Below, piece by piece: positions 37,201-47,700 of a DNA stretch of 64,000 nucleotides. The stretch comes from Gordius sp. MW1 (taxonomy: Eukaryota > Nematomorpha > Gordioida > Gordea > Gordiidae): assembly GCA_964036665.1 (NCBI GenBank), contig OZ038527.1, forward strand, positions 2,790,001 to 2,854,000, in the 5' to 3' direction. The position numbers and the translations under genes were made by a program. Every line of letters starts with the position of its first letter. Position 1 is the stretch's first letter. The notes under the pieces are model-generated. The model saw nothing but the letters and a program-made list of their open reading frames with translations, was not told the DNA's origin and did not search any database.

Positions 37201-40200
37201 AGGTTTTGAAACGTGGACTAACATTCCCTTTGTTAGGGAGATAATTTTTTTCTAATACCAAGTCGTTTTGTTTTATAAAAAGGCTTAAAGTCGATTTTGT
37301 CAAGTTCCATTAAAGTGCTCCATGGGCGTAGCCAAGGGGGGGGGGGGGTGGCTGCCCCCCCCCCCTTCTAAATTGCGAAAAGAAAAATTTTTTCAATGCA
37401 AAAACTTTGAAAAATTAAAAAAAATTTGTTTTGCCCCCCTCTAATTGAACTTTTAAACATTCCCCCCCCCCTAATCCAAAACCTGGCTACGCCCATGAAG
37501 TACTCTAAGAAATTTTAAACTTATTTAGATTAACGATTTTTACCAAGTGTAGTTTATGTTAACAGCAAAATTATGCAATAGTTGTGTTAACTTCAAATAT
37601 CTCAGAATTTGTAGATAAATCAAATTAAGATTATCTCTTTTTAGGGGGCACGCTTAGGGGCGCTAGTTAAGGTGGAGGGTTGTGCATGACTGAAAAGGTT
37701 AGGTTTTTAAATGTTAGAAAGCATATAATTTCAAAGTTCCACTTTTTTCAAAGAACGCAGTATTAATAATTTATGGCAATTACATTTATCATAAATCATT
37801 ACTTCATCATACCCATTTTTTATCTTTTTTAATTTACATCGTTTCTCTAAATGTTTTAACATCTTGACTCCCTTCCCGCACACTAGTTAGTAGGAGAGAA
37901 AAGGGTGATCAATCAAAGCTTTTAGAAATGAACGCTCTTTCCCTCTCCTTCCTTCGCGAACTTACTCCCTCCCTGACCATGTATATGCCTTCGCCACTCT
38001 TGCATTTGTTTGCCCTTTTTTAATTTGGTGGTTTTGGTCAGAAATTTGTTGATTTTTTTGCCAAATTTTTTGATAAAACGCGAAATTTTAAAAATATTGC
38101 GTGTAATTTTTTGAACTAAAAGATTGTTATTTTTTTTAAGGTTAATATTGTATAATTTTCATAAAAATTTGGTGGTTTTTGACAGAAATTTTTCGATTTT
38201 TTGCTAGATTTTTAAAAGGACCAACAATTAAAAAAAACAAAATAACTTAATCGCAAGTTCAAAATATAGAATGACATTTTCATTAATTTTTTAATAATAT
38301 ATTTAAGGTTTAAATTAAAATATTTATTTTACTATTTATTAAATAAATTTTTAAATTGTTCATTCTAATTTTTTTTACCAATTTCAGAAAATATAGGTTT
38401 TACATATAAAAAAAGTAATAACTAAATTATTTTTTAAAAAACCTTAAAAATTTCATAACTATTTCGTAATAAATTTTATAAATTTAAATTTGAAAAATAG
38501 CAGTTTTTTATTCAAAATTACACGCAAATTTTTTATAATTTCGACCACCTTTTTTTATCAAAAAATTTGGAAAAAAAACCAACAAATTTCTGACCAAAAC
38601 CACCAAATTATAAAAAAGGGCAAATATTAATGCACATGGGCGTAGACAGGTATTGGATTAGGGAGGGGGGGGGCAAAACGTTTCTAAGTTCAATTAGGGG
38701 GGTGGGGGCAAAATGTTAAAAATTTTAATTTTTGGGTTTTTGCATTAAAAAAATTCTTTTTTCGCCATCCCTGGCTACGCCCATGTTAATGCAAGAGTGA
38801 AGGCATATATATGGTCATAGAGGGAGTAAGTTGCACGCGAAGGAAGGGAGAGAGAGCGTTCATTTCTAGGAGCTTTGATTGATCATTCTTTTCTCTCCTA
38901 ATAGTGTGCGGGAGGGGAGTTAAGATGTACATTTAGAGATACGCTGTAAAATCACTTGCATTGTTTATCTTACTATATCAATTAAAAGCATTTTTTACTA
39001 TATTTATAAAAGGAAAATACATGAATTTAATATTTTCGAGGCCAATAACGGCTATATAGGGATATAAGATGAATTAAAGCTTTTTATCCAAAAAACAATA
39101 GTATACGAATAAATTGACAATGTTACTATGGGCGTAGCCAATGCAAAAACTTAGAAAAATTAAAAAAATTTTGCCCCCCTCTAATTAAACTTTTACACGT
39201 TTTGCCCCCCCCCCCTAATCCAAAACCTGGCTACGCCCATGATGTTACATAATAGGTGATTGCAACTTTTACGTCTAGGGCTTGTCTTAATTTTGGATTC
39301 TGATTCAAATCGCGCGAATATATCTTTTTATAAATATCCTATTTAATTCCATGTGTCAATCTCGGTTGTAATTATTTTTTTGTTTTTTTGATAATTAAAA
39401 ACGTTTTTTTTTGTTTATTTCAACTCTTGAGATTACATCTAAACTGTACAACATTTAAGCTTAGGAAAAATTTTGCATCTTACAAAATAGCTGTTATGTT
39501 ATGCGTCTGAAATGTATATCTGCTGTGAATTCGAAGTTAAGACACGGCTATGTTGATTTTGCTGCGCAGCGAAATCCGATATTAAGACACTAAGAGCTTT
39601 TACATTAATTTTTTACTCAATGTGGCTTTTACAAAGCAGCTTTAGCAAGCCAATATTCAAAAGCAGCATTTACAAAAAAGAATCAAGTTATTATATTAAG
39701 CATTCTCTTAAAATTAGTACCAACCCTTATCCCCCAATAATAAAATTATAAGATCTTTATCATTAATTAAAAAGTGTTGGGATTAGAAAATTATAACTTT
39801 TTACTAACGTATTAAAATGCACTAAATGACTTATCAACTTTAAAAAAAGTAGAGATCGCAATTTAACTGTTTTGGTGTGGCCCCTAATTTGGTCCCCGGA
39901 ACTTTATATAATATCGCTATAATAATTGTTAAGTATTATTATCCTATTTACTCAAAAAATGAAAATAAATTAGATTTAATTAACACACGTTATTTGTTTT
40001 ATTGACAGCGCAAAAATATTTGCACATAAATGTTGGGATTTGTCTAACTTAAAGGCTTAAAAATCATCTTACAAAGTTGTAACCTCGTCCAATTATTTTA
40101 TGATGTTCCACAGTTTAAACGCGTAGGATAACCATATGCCATTTTTAATTGTAAATATCATAAGTTAGATATTTCTGCTACTAAATTTTATTACGATATC

Positions 40201-41590
40201 CGTAATATAAAAGTAACGGGCTTTGATTTTTATTGACAGCGAAAAAGAAGGATGATAAGCCGTGTCAAATGTTACAAGGTCAGGTTCAGCAACAGCAGCC
40301 GCCACAACAACAACAACAATTAATACAATCCCAGGTTGCCTCATCCGAAAGTAGTAGTAATAGCAGCAATGGGCACAAGAAACCAAGATTGGTATTTACT
40401 GACATTCAAAGAAGGACATTACAAGTAATAATGATTCCTGGTCTATTGATTTGGTTTTAATATTTGATTAAAGGAGCATATAAATTTTTAGCAAGTTATA
40501 ATTGATTTGTGCTTTTTAACCTTTGAGTATATTTCATAGCCATTTTATTTTCGGACAGGCTATATTTAAAGAAACCAAACGTCCTTCGAAGGAGATGCAA
40601 AGCACCATAGCTCAACAATTGGGCCTGGACTTGAGCACAGTGGGAAATTTTTTCATGAACGCACGCCGTAGGAGTCTCGATAAGTGGCGAGACGATCGGT
40701 GTAGCAGTAGTACGGGCAGCGTTTGTTGCCACAGCAACATGGCCGACGACGATGATGAAGAAGGTGATGGGACTTACGACAACGATGAAGACGTTAAATT
40801 AGCGGCCGCGGCTGCGGAACTTCTAGCCAACGATGGACAAATCAGCGCTTATGGCCGACACGGGCGAGATAATGACTCCATGGATGACGACGACGAAGTA
40901 TACACGTGTCAGATCAATGTCAGCTCGACTGCATCCCATTGCAAGAGGACAGGGGCTGGATCACACCAAAGCAACACCACGGCCAGTGGTGGAGGAAGAA
41001 GATTGACGCGATCTCGAACCACAGCTCCGACCCACAAGATTGCGAGCTCGCATAGATTGTTGCAACAACAACACCAACAAAAGATGGAAGATTACGTCGA
41101 TTACTATGGTGACGCCGATTGTCATAGCGGCATAAACACCGACACCACCCAAATGGACGATGACGGGCTGGATGGTGTAGTAAGTAGTACTACCATTATA
41201 AAGACGGAGTCAGTTACGCCGCAGGAGCAATCGCAACGAGAAATAGTTGCCCTTGCCGTTAGCAAATTAGAAGAGTCGACTGCTGAAACATTGACGGAAG
41301 TCGACAAAATGTCGGGTGTGTGTTGCCATGCATCTGGCGCATACGAGAACCGAAACGCTGGCTTTAATTTAGGGAGCGTTTCAGAAATAACGCAAGCTAC
41401 CATGGAAAGCGTACACATAACTACCACGACTGGCCCCTTGAACGATCCAACCTCGGGAATGGGTGAAGATGATATTAACAGTAAAAATATTGCCAATGCT
41501 ATCGACACTACTGAATCCCACCATCAAGTCAGTGAGTACAATGCTGCCGAAGATCATAGCAGACTCACCGTCATTGAGATGACCTATTAG
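25227..41590 (+). CDS. onecut: ONECUT (HNF6-type) CUT-homeodomain transcription factor
   Basis: DNA-binding transcription factor; ONECUT proteins act in neuronal and endodermal differentiation. Three exons (25227-28110, 40240-40424, 40559-41590) join in phase to 1366 aa. A very long, glutamine-, asparagine- and serine-rich N terminus precedes the single CUT domain (about 880-957), with LKRYSIPQAVFAQRVLCRSQ and GTLSDLLRNPKPWSKLKSG. A Q-rich linker follows, then the homeodomain (about 1008-1067): KKPRLVFTDIQRRTLQ joined to AIFKETKRPSKEMQ and NFFMNARRRSLDKW, with the phenylalanine and methionine characteristic of this class. The C terminus is acidic. Intron 1 is 12.1 kb and MITE-rich; intron 2 (134 bp) cuts the homeodomain after RRTLQ. 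Vertebrate ONECUT proteins are about 450-500 aa, so this one is nearly three times longer. The ATG at 25227 is the first methionine of the frame; a 5' non-coding exon is possible. Confidence 0.95.
29281..29520. other. GC-richer island with GA repeat in ONECUT intron 1
   Basis: Contains ACGCACGCAC, a GAGAGAGAGAGCGAGAGCGA tract and several CpG dinucleotides, unlike the AT-rich surroundings. It may be an intronic regulatory element or a relic; no family is recognised. Confidence 0.3.
29989..30139. mobile_element. MITE in ONECUT intron 1
   Basis: Ends CATGGGCGTCGCCAGC and CTAGGCCCATG, with core AATGATTTAGGGAGGGGCAA. The flanks show no clear target duplication. Confidence 0.8.
30140..32665. other. 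ONECUT intron 1, unassigned stretch
   Basis: No coding exon. GC-richer patches at 30430-31160 include a G-run near 30800 and ATATCGATCGATTTTATC at 30725-30742. A MITE-like start, ACATGGCCGTAGCCACGGGG, lies at 32230 without a right end. Confidence 0.4.
32666..32831. mobile_element. MITE in ONECUT intron 1
   Basis: Ends CATGGGCGTAGCCAGC and CTGGCTACGCCCAC, with core CAATGATTTAGGGAGGGGCA. A further right-end fragment finishing CGGCTATGCCCATG lies at about 32870-32946. Confidence 0.85.
33591..33752. mobile_element. MITE in ONECUT intron 1
   Basis: 162 bp with ends CATGGGCGTAGCCAGG and TTGGCTACGCCCATG and the AATGATTTAGGGAGGGGC core. Confidence 0.88.
34448..35240. mobile_element. Worn GGCCCGG-family hAT relic
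   Basis: Begins near CTAGAGATATGCACGCGTC, resembling the terminus at about 18930 (TAGAGACGTGCACGG). It ends in a weak CTAGGCCCGATCCGAGCCC block near 35210-35230. No transposase was recognised and the boundaries are approximate. Confidence 0.4.
37321..37497. mobile_element. MITE in ONECUT intron 1
   Basis: 177 bp with ends CATGGGCGTAGCCAAG and CTGGCTACGCCCATG and an inverted GGGGCAAAAC-type interior. The flanks AAGTGCTC and AAGTACTC match at seven of eight positions, a probable target duplication. Confidence 0.9.
37834..38948. mobile_element. ~1.1 kb foldback element with ~300-bp inverted arms
   Basis: The left arm (37834 to about 38125) reappears inverted at the right (about 38520-38948). 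Shared segments include GTTTCTCTAAATG, TCCCGCACACTA, GATCAATCAAAGCT, AGAAATGAACGCTCT, CCTTCCTTCGCG and CAGAAATTTGTTG. The centre is AT-rich and holds a third, direct copy of the AATTTGGTGGTTTT block at about 38167. The right arm is interrupted by a MITE (38635-38785). No reading frame is visible; the superfamily is not recognised. Confidence 0.85.
38635..38785. mobile_element. hAT-type MITE inside the foldback element
   Basis: Ends CATGGGCGTAGACAGG and CTGGCTACGCCCATG, with an exact 8-bp duplication TTAATGCA at 38627-38634 and 38786-38793. Excising it restores the inverted arm. Confidence 0.93.
39127..39241. mobile_element. Internally deleted MITE in ONECUT intron 1
   Basis: The left terminal repeat TATGGGCGTAGCCA is followed directly by the right half ending CTGGCTACGCCCATG, so the left half of the interior is missing. 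Both flanks contain ATGTTAC. Confidence 0.8.
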
Positions 41591-44341
41591 GATACCAAAA
41601 TGCAATTTTATATTTAAAATGTTACTCACAAAGTGTGGCATACGAATACGATCTTTTATTGTTCAACATTCCCGTTTTGGTCGATAAGGGGGCATTCAAC
41701 ATTCCATAATTTTATGGCAGGGGTAGCAAGTGGTTCTTAGAATTTAATGTCAACGGGCGGCGTATGTATGCACATTATACAATCATCTTATTTTTAAATT
41801 CCAAAACCATATGAAAAGTGTTTATAGTGTAACCAGCGCCTGAACAATTTCCTGTTATTATGAGAACATATACGCCCTTATTTAATTATTTATCTTATTT
41901 ACATTACGATAATATCTTTTCATGTTTTATAAAATATTTAATTGCAAATAAGGCCCTTTTTCATAAATAGCCTTAATATTGTGAGTTAGTTATCGTAGTA
42001 GCATGTATAAAACTATAGCCCCTTACATTTAACTTTATTACCCTCTAAACATTGTGAATACCACAAGCGTCGTCCTAGTTATTTTCAAAATACTCTTCCT
42101 TTCAAAGCATTATACCCTTCTTTTTAAAAATGTCACGTGTGTTAATTTGTGTACGTCGGTATATATTTTTCTCGAATCCTTGACTTTGTGCAATTTGTCT
42201 AATCATCACCTTCCCCAAAACCCTAATATAGCATACTCAGGCCCTTACCATTCTTTATAGCATGTGCAACTGACCATCCAAAAATAACTAGTTATCTGAA
42301 CCAATCATACTGGTGCCATAAATAGCTTAATCTGTTCAAACAACATTTTATTCCTAAGAGATTCGATCGTGCGTATTGACGTTGGGTGCTTTAACAAACC
42401 CTCTTGGCTTATCTTCAAACTTTAACTCATTTCAGAAAGTCACGAAATGATGCTGAATTGCTAAGTCGCTGATTAAGATGGATACAGTGCAATATCTTAC
42501 TCTACCAAAAATATTGTCCTTCTACTCAAATGGGTGTTGTCTATGTGAGCATTTACATTTTTACTCCTCTAATTTGGCGTCTTTTACGTAATATGTTCGC
42601 TATTATTATTGTTGTTATACATTATTGTGTTAGCGTTTTTATTTGAAAATAAGAATTAGTATCACATATAAATATTAATTTATTCGTATTTGTATTAAAT
42701 GTTCAATGTTTATTACAATATGTTCTTCACGCGTTAAATAAAGATGCCTATAGGTAATATATATAAAATCATTTTTCAAATATATGCATATTTTATTCTG
42801 CAATAAGGAAGATTTTAAAGCGACTTTTATAGTATTTTAAGCAGCGCATAACAATGGGCAAAGAATGAACGCTGGGCGGACATATTACAGTAGGATTTTT
42901 CAGTTGCTTTAATGCCGATTCAAGAATTAAATAAAAAACGCGCAAAATGATTTTATCTTATTTAAAGCAATTTAATCTGCACGCTAATTGTGACACTTGA
43001 CTCCTGGATGTGGTACTGTTATCATAGACTAGATAGACTGCTCACAAACGCACAAATTGTGTACCCTTTTTTCCACCATTTGATGTGAACATGGTAAAGT
43101 GGTGATCATATAGATAATTTTAATTTTCGCAAATTAAATAATCTTAAAGGTATCTAAAAATATTGAATTGGGTAGATATCAAAAACAGCATTTAAAAATA
43201 AATATCATTTACACAATGCATAAAAATTAAAAATGTAAAAAATGCGATTAAAATTTGTTTAATAATATGGCGCCATCAATCTTTTGTATAATATTAATTT
43301 ATTAACGTTCGTGCAAATTTATAAACTAGTGAGGAAGGTAAAATTGACTGTTATAAGGCAAAATTGCATGGTTATAAAATACACCAATTGCACTCTTCAA
43401 AATGGAGGAAAATTTGACACACAATTAACCATATTCAGCATATGGCATGAGCAGTCTATATCTAGTCTATGACTGTTATTAGAGTCTCCGGTTTTGCGCG
43501 AATGGGCTTACCATCGTAATTAAGGGTATGCTAAAAACACCAAAACCAGCAGTTGCCTTTAATTCTGTGGGGACTTTCCAAATAATTAGGTTGCACACCC
43601 GCTAGTAGGAATTTGTTTTACATAATGACCTCGGTGTGGTTTAGGTAGTTGCTGTTTGTTATTACCAGAGTTATCAAAGCTGTCTCAAAAAGGAACTAGT
43701 TCCAGTTCCTAATTTAAAAACCAGTTCCTCTAGTTATTAGTATGATTAAATTAAAGTAGCTTGCAGTGTATTTTTTATGGTTGCAGTTAGTTAAACTAGT
43801 ACTTAACCAAACTGCTTCACAAGCAATATTTTTCATATATATAAATGTATTAACACAAAGAGAATATATTATAGCTACGAAAATAAATTAAAATAAACTA
43901 TTTGCATTGTGTCCCAACCATTAGTGTTGAAATAACCCATCTAGCTAGTTAGGTTGAGTTTATAAACACAGTACAATGCGGTGCTTGTGCTATAAGATTA
44001 ACAACGCTCGCCTGTTAATAGTTCTATCTTAAAAATTTTATAACAGGGAGAGGGTCATCAGTTAATAATATTAGAGAACCTGGCATTAGGTAATTTCTTA
44101 AGATTCATTATACTGACGGCTAGAGTATTCGTGTTAGCTAATATTATTAACGTGGGAGGCACATTGATCAACACTACTTGCATGACTTTAAAAATATTTA
44201 AAGCGACCATTTAACTTTCTTAAACATCTATAAAATTTCACACATTTCAGCAAACTCATGAAAGGTCAAATGTGTTAATACAGCCCCACCTGCAAGAAAG
44301 ATCCATACTTCAAATCTGAATCGGCCGATACTTTTATAAGT
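41591..44341. other. ONECUT 3' flank and intergenic DNA
   Basis: No coding region. AAATAAAG at about 42736 is one candidate polyadenylation site. An inverted repeat pair, CATAGACTAGATA at about 43023 and its inverse near 43458-43470, with outer CGCGCAAAA / TTTTGCGCG near 42938 and 43495, suggests a decayed foldback element of about 560 bp. Confidence 0.45.
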
Positions 44342-44660
44342 TTAACCCGACAGGTACCACTAACGGTTCGGCCGAACCAATTTCAATGAAATTTTTTTTG
44401 GGGCATCTCGATATGCTCTTATTAGATAAACAAAAAAAAAAATTCGGAAAAATAGCTTACTTTTGGAAATAAAGGGGTGTCACCTAAAAGTTACACTGGT
44501 AGACACAAATATAGGGAAATTTAACCGGATAGCTACCACTAAGGGTTCGGCTGAACCAATTTTTATGAAATTTTTTTTCGGGGCACCTCGATATGTTCTT
44601 ATTAGATAAACAAAAAAATTTTCTGGAAAAATAACTTACTTCCGGAAATAAAGGTGTGTT
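44342..44660. repeat. Duplicated piggyBac left end (two ~170-bp copies)
   Basis: The block TTAACCCGACAGGTACCACT...AAATAAAGG (44342-44470) recurs as TTAACCGGATAGCTACCACT...AAATAAAGG (44520-44655), with the same inner ATTAGATAAACAAAAAAA stretch. Between them stands a right-end-like CACCTAAAAGTTACACTGGTA. The first copy therefore looks like a short piggyBac MITE abutting an older left end. Only the outer terminus matches the right end perfectly over 14 bp. Confidence 0.75.
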
Positions 44661-44721
44661 AACGAGAGATATATAAGCATAATTGTAAATTTTATTATAT
44701 AACGAAATATGCGCAAAACAT

Positions 44722-47700
44722 TTAGTTATTATGAAACGATAACCAACAATGCATGTGAAGTCCAACATTGCAATAAGAACATAATATTCTAGTCGCTTTT
44801 TTACAAACAACGCAGCGCCGTTGAGTACAATGCTGTCGTTGATGATTGTCTACGACGTTTCTAATTTTTGTCAATCTAGGATTCAACGTTCTTTTCGGAA
44901 GTTGGCCGTATTTTTTAAAATAATTTTGGACGATTTCCCGTTTGAAGTTACAAAGTGTCATGTTTCCTTTGTTCATGCAATACAGTTGCCAAGCATTTTG
45001 ACACGCTGTATCTAATCCAAACGCAAATAATGGAAAATACCATTTCCTGCCCCTGTAAGATATTCTAGTCGCATCGACGTTCTGATCCAAGCGATCAACG
45101 CCGCCCATGAATTTATTATACATTTTCACCATAAATGGGCATTGAACTGATATCTTTTTCCTTGATTTTTGAACTGTTGCAATTCTTGCTATATTAGTTA
45201 TGGGCGTGACACCATGACAATTAGAAAGCATTGTCACTATGTTATTATCGTTCCAACGTAGTGCCATGATGTTAGGTGTATTCTTCTTTGAAATAAACCC
45301 TCTTTCCTTTTTTTTCATGGTCTTTATATCAATCAAGGGACATTTGATACGATTTACTCGTACTGTCCCAGTAGCTCCAATATTCATATGTGAAAGACAT
45401 TTCAATAACTTGGAGCTGGTAAAATAATTATCGAAATATATATTATACGGGGCGAAATCGGGAGGGAGTTTTTCTACAAGGTCTAATATTACAGCTCCTC
45501 CTAATCCAAAATCCTTTTGCTTGGTCATCAAATATGAGGCTCCTTGGTAAGGCTGCATATTAATTAGGTAGCCGGTTTTAGTGGCCGCACACCACATTTT
45601 AAAGCCAAATCTAAAAGGCTTGCCTTTTATAAATTGCTTTGCAATGTGGTGTCCATAATAAGGGACCATAGATTCATCCATAGCAATGTGGGAGGAATTG
45701 CAATATTTAAAATTGGTTTTAAACCTATCATTCAAAATATCTAGAAAACCGCGTATCTTGGAAAATTTGTCTGATGGGAACAATTTCGAGTTATCTGACA
45801 GATGGAGATATTTAGTTATCTCTTGAAACCGATTTCTGCGCATACCATTGGATACCATTTTGTTAAATGAATCGGCCTGAAGTTCCCAAAACATTTTGAT
45901 ATTTTTTGGGGACAAGTAACCAGTTAAAAAAAGGATTGAAATGTAGATTTTGAATTCGCTAATCGTTAAATTTAGATCATGGTTGTGTTGTCTTGCATAT
46001 AAATTACTCATATTTACAACAAGTGTAATAACATCATTTGAGATAAACTGTTCTAAATAGTCTTCAGGATGCTCTAAAACGATGGGGTTGAATATACGAT
46101 TTTCATCAGAGTCCCCACAACCCCGTGGCCTAAATATGACGTCATTATCGGTCCATTTACCGTCTATATCTTGAAAGTTATCGAGCTCATTTGACCTAAC
46201 CACCTCAATACAAGAATTAAGCATAGATCGTGGCAAATGTTGCAGATCAAAGTCCATTTCATCCCCACTTTCCATATCCGTGTCCCCTTCGTCTTGAGGC
46301 GGAAAAATCAGTACTTCGTCAATATTTTCATTCGGTGTGTCCAATTCCTCTATAATGTCTATCAAAGTTCTAACGCAAAATAATAAACTCGGGCCTTCGG
46401 CCCTCGTGGGAAGGGGGAGAAGGGAAGGGGAGTAGGGGAAGGGAAGAGGGGAAGGGGGAACTCTTCTATACTCCGTATAAACGTAGCATATTTGCTATGC
46501 AATTTATGGGCGAGAAAGGTGGGAAGGGGCGAGAATGCCTATAGGGGGTATTAGATGCAAAATAATTAGTTAATTAGTTATAGGCCCTTGTAGGGGAGGA
46601 CATAGGGTAATTATCAATGTTAACCAATTCAAAAACGAAAAAAAATTTCGATTTATTTGGCCAATGGTCATTTTTTTATTGGTCAGTAGCCAGCGGACGG
46701 TCAAAAATTCATATTATCATTGGTATTAACATGAACAAATATTAATTTAATTTAAAAAAATTAAAAAAAAAATTTGTCCCCTCCCTGACTTGAACCCCAC
46801 ACCTCCAGTTCACAAGCCTGCGCTATAACCACTATACCATGCTCGCTTTAAAATAGTAGAAGTTATTATGTTATTTATATAGATGATGAAATAATAAAGT
46901 TGTGTTTTATGTTTAGAAAATCAATATATTTCGTCGGTCAGTAGCCAGCGGACGGTCAAAAAGTCATATTATCAATGGTATTAACAAAAACAAAATATTA
47001 ATTTAATGTAAAAAAAAAATTAAAAAAAAAGTTTTTTTTAGTTTTAAAAAAGGGCTAAATTCTTAAACTACCAGCCCGATTCGCTCGAAACTTTACCCGT
47101 AGGTGCCCAGGGCGGCCGGGGGTAAAATAACCTTTTCAGATTCCTAAAATACCTTTTCATTTTAAAAATATCGGACATTTCCCTACCACACGCGGTGTAA
47201 TATTTATGACACGTAGAAAAATTTTACTAATTATATAAACTTACGCGCGCCATCTAATAAAGTACAATTCGTGTTTGAGTTTAATAGTAGATTCAATTTA
47301 ATTAGAAATAACGGGCTATGCTTATACCTTTGAAGGAGGTTTCGAATTTTGTGTTAGTTTCTATCGATATATTTTATCGTAAATTAGAATCTAATACCTA
47401 TATTATTTTTTTAAATATTACTTTTTAGGTTTTCTATGAAATCACAATCTAATTAAATGAAATATATTAACCCAATAAAAAAATATATATGCATTTATAA
47501 GGTTAAAAATATATATTACATAGTTGGCTGTCTGTTAGACCATCTATAATAAATTTTTAGGTTATATATAAAATTTGGCCAATGGTCATTTTTTTTCATT
47601 GGTAAGCAGCCAGGACACGGTAAAAGTGGTTATAAATTCATAAGTCAAAAAAAACGAAAAAAAAAATTTTCGAATCACATTTTGGCCAATGGTCATTTTT

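Noticed and set aside
40165..40386. Minus-strand frame opposite the ONECUT second exon
   Set aside because: Antisense shadow of the CAG/CAA repeat and homeodomain exon.
41122..41641. Minus-strand frames opposite the ONECUT third exon
   Set aside because: Antisense shadows; the plus frame has the homeodomain end and consistent splicing.
44821..45427. Plus-strand frames inside the transposase region
   Set aside because: Shadows of the minus-strand transposase exon.
46774..46845. Functional tRNA gene on the minus strand
   Set aside because: A- and B-box-like motifs are present, but the acceptor and anticodon stems do not pair well; called SINE-like instead.
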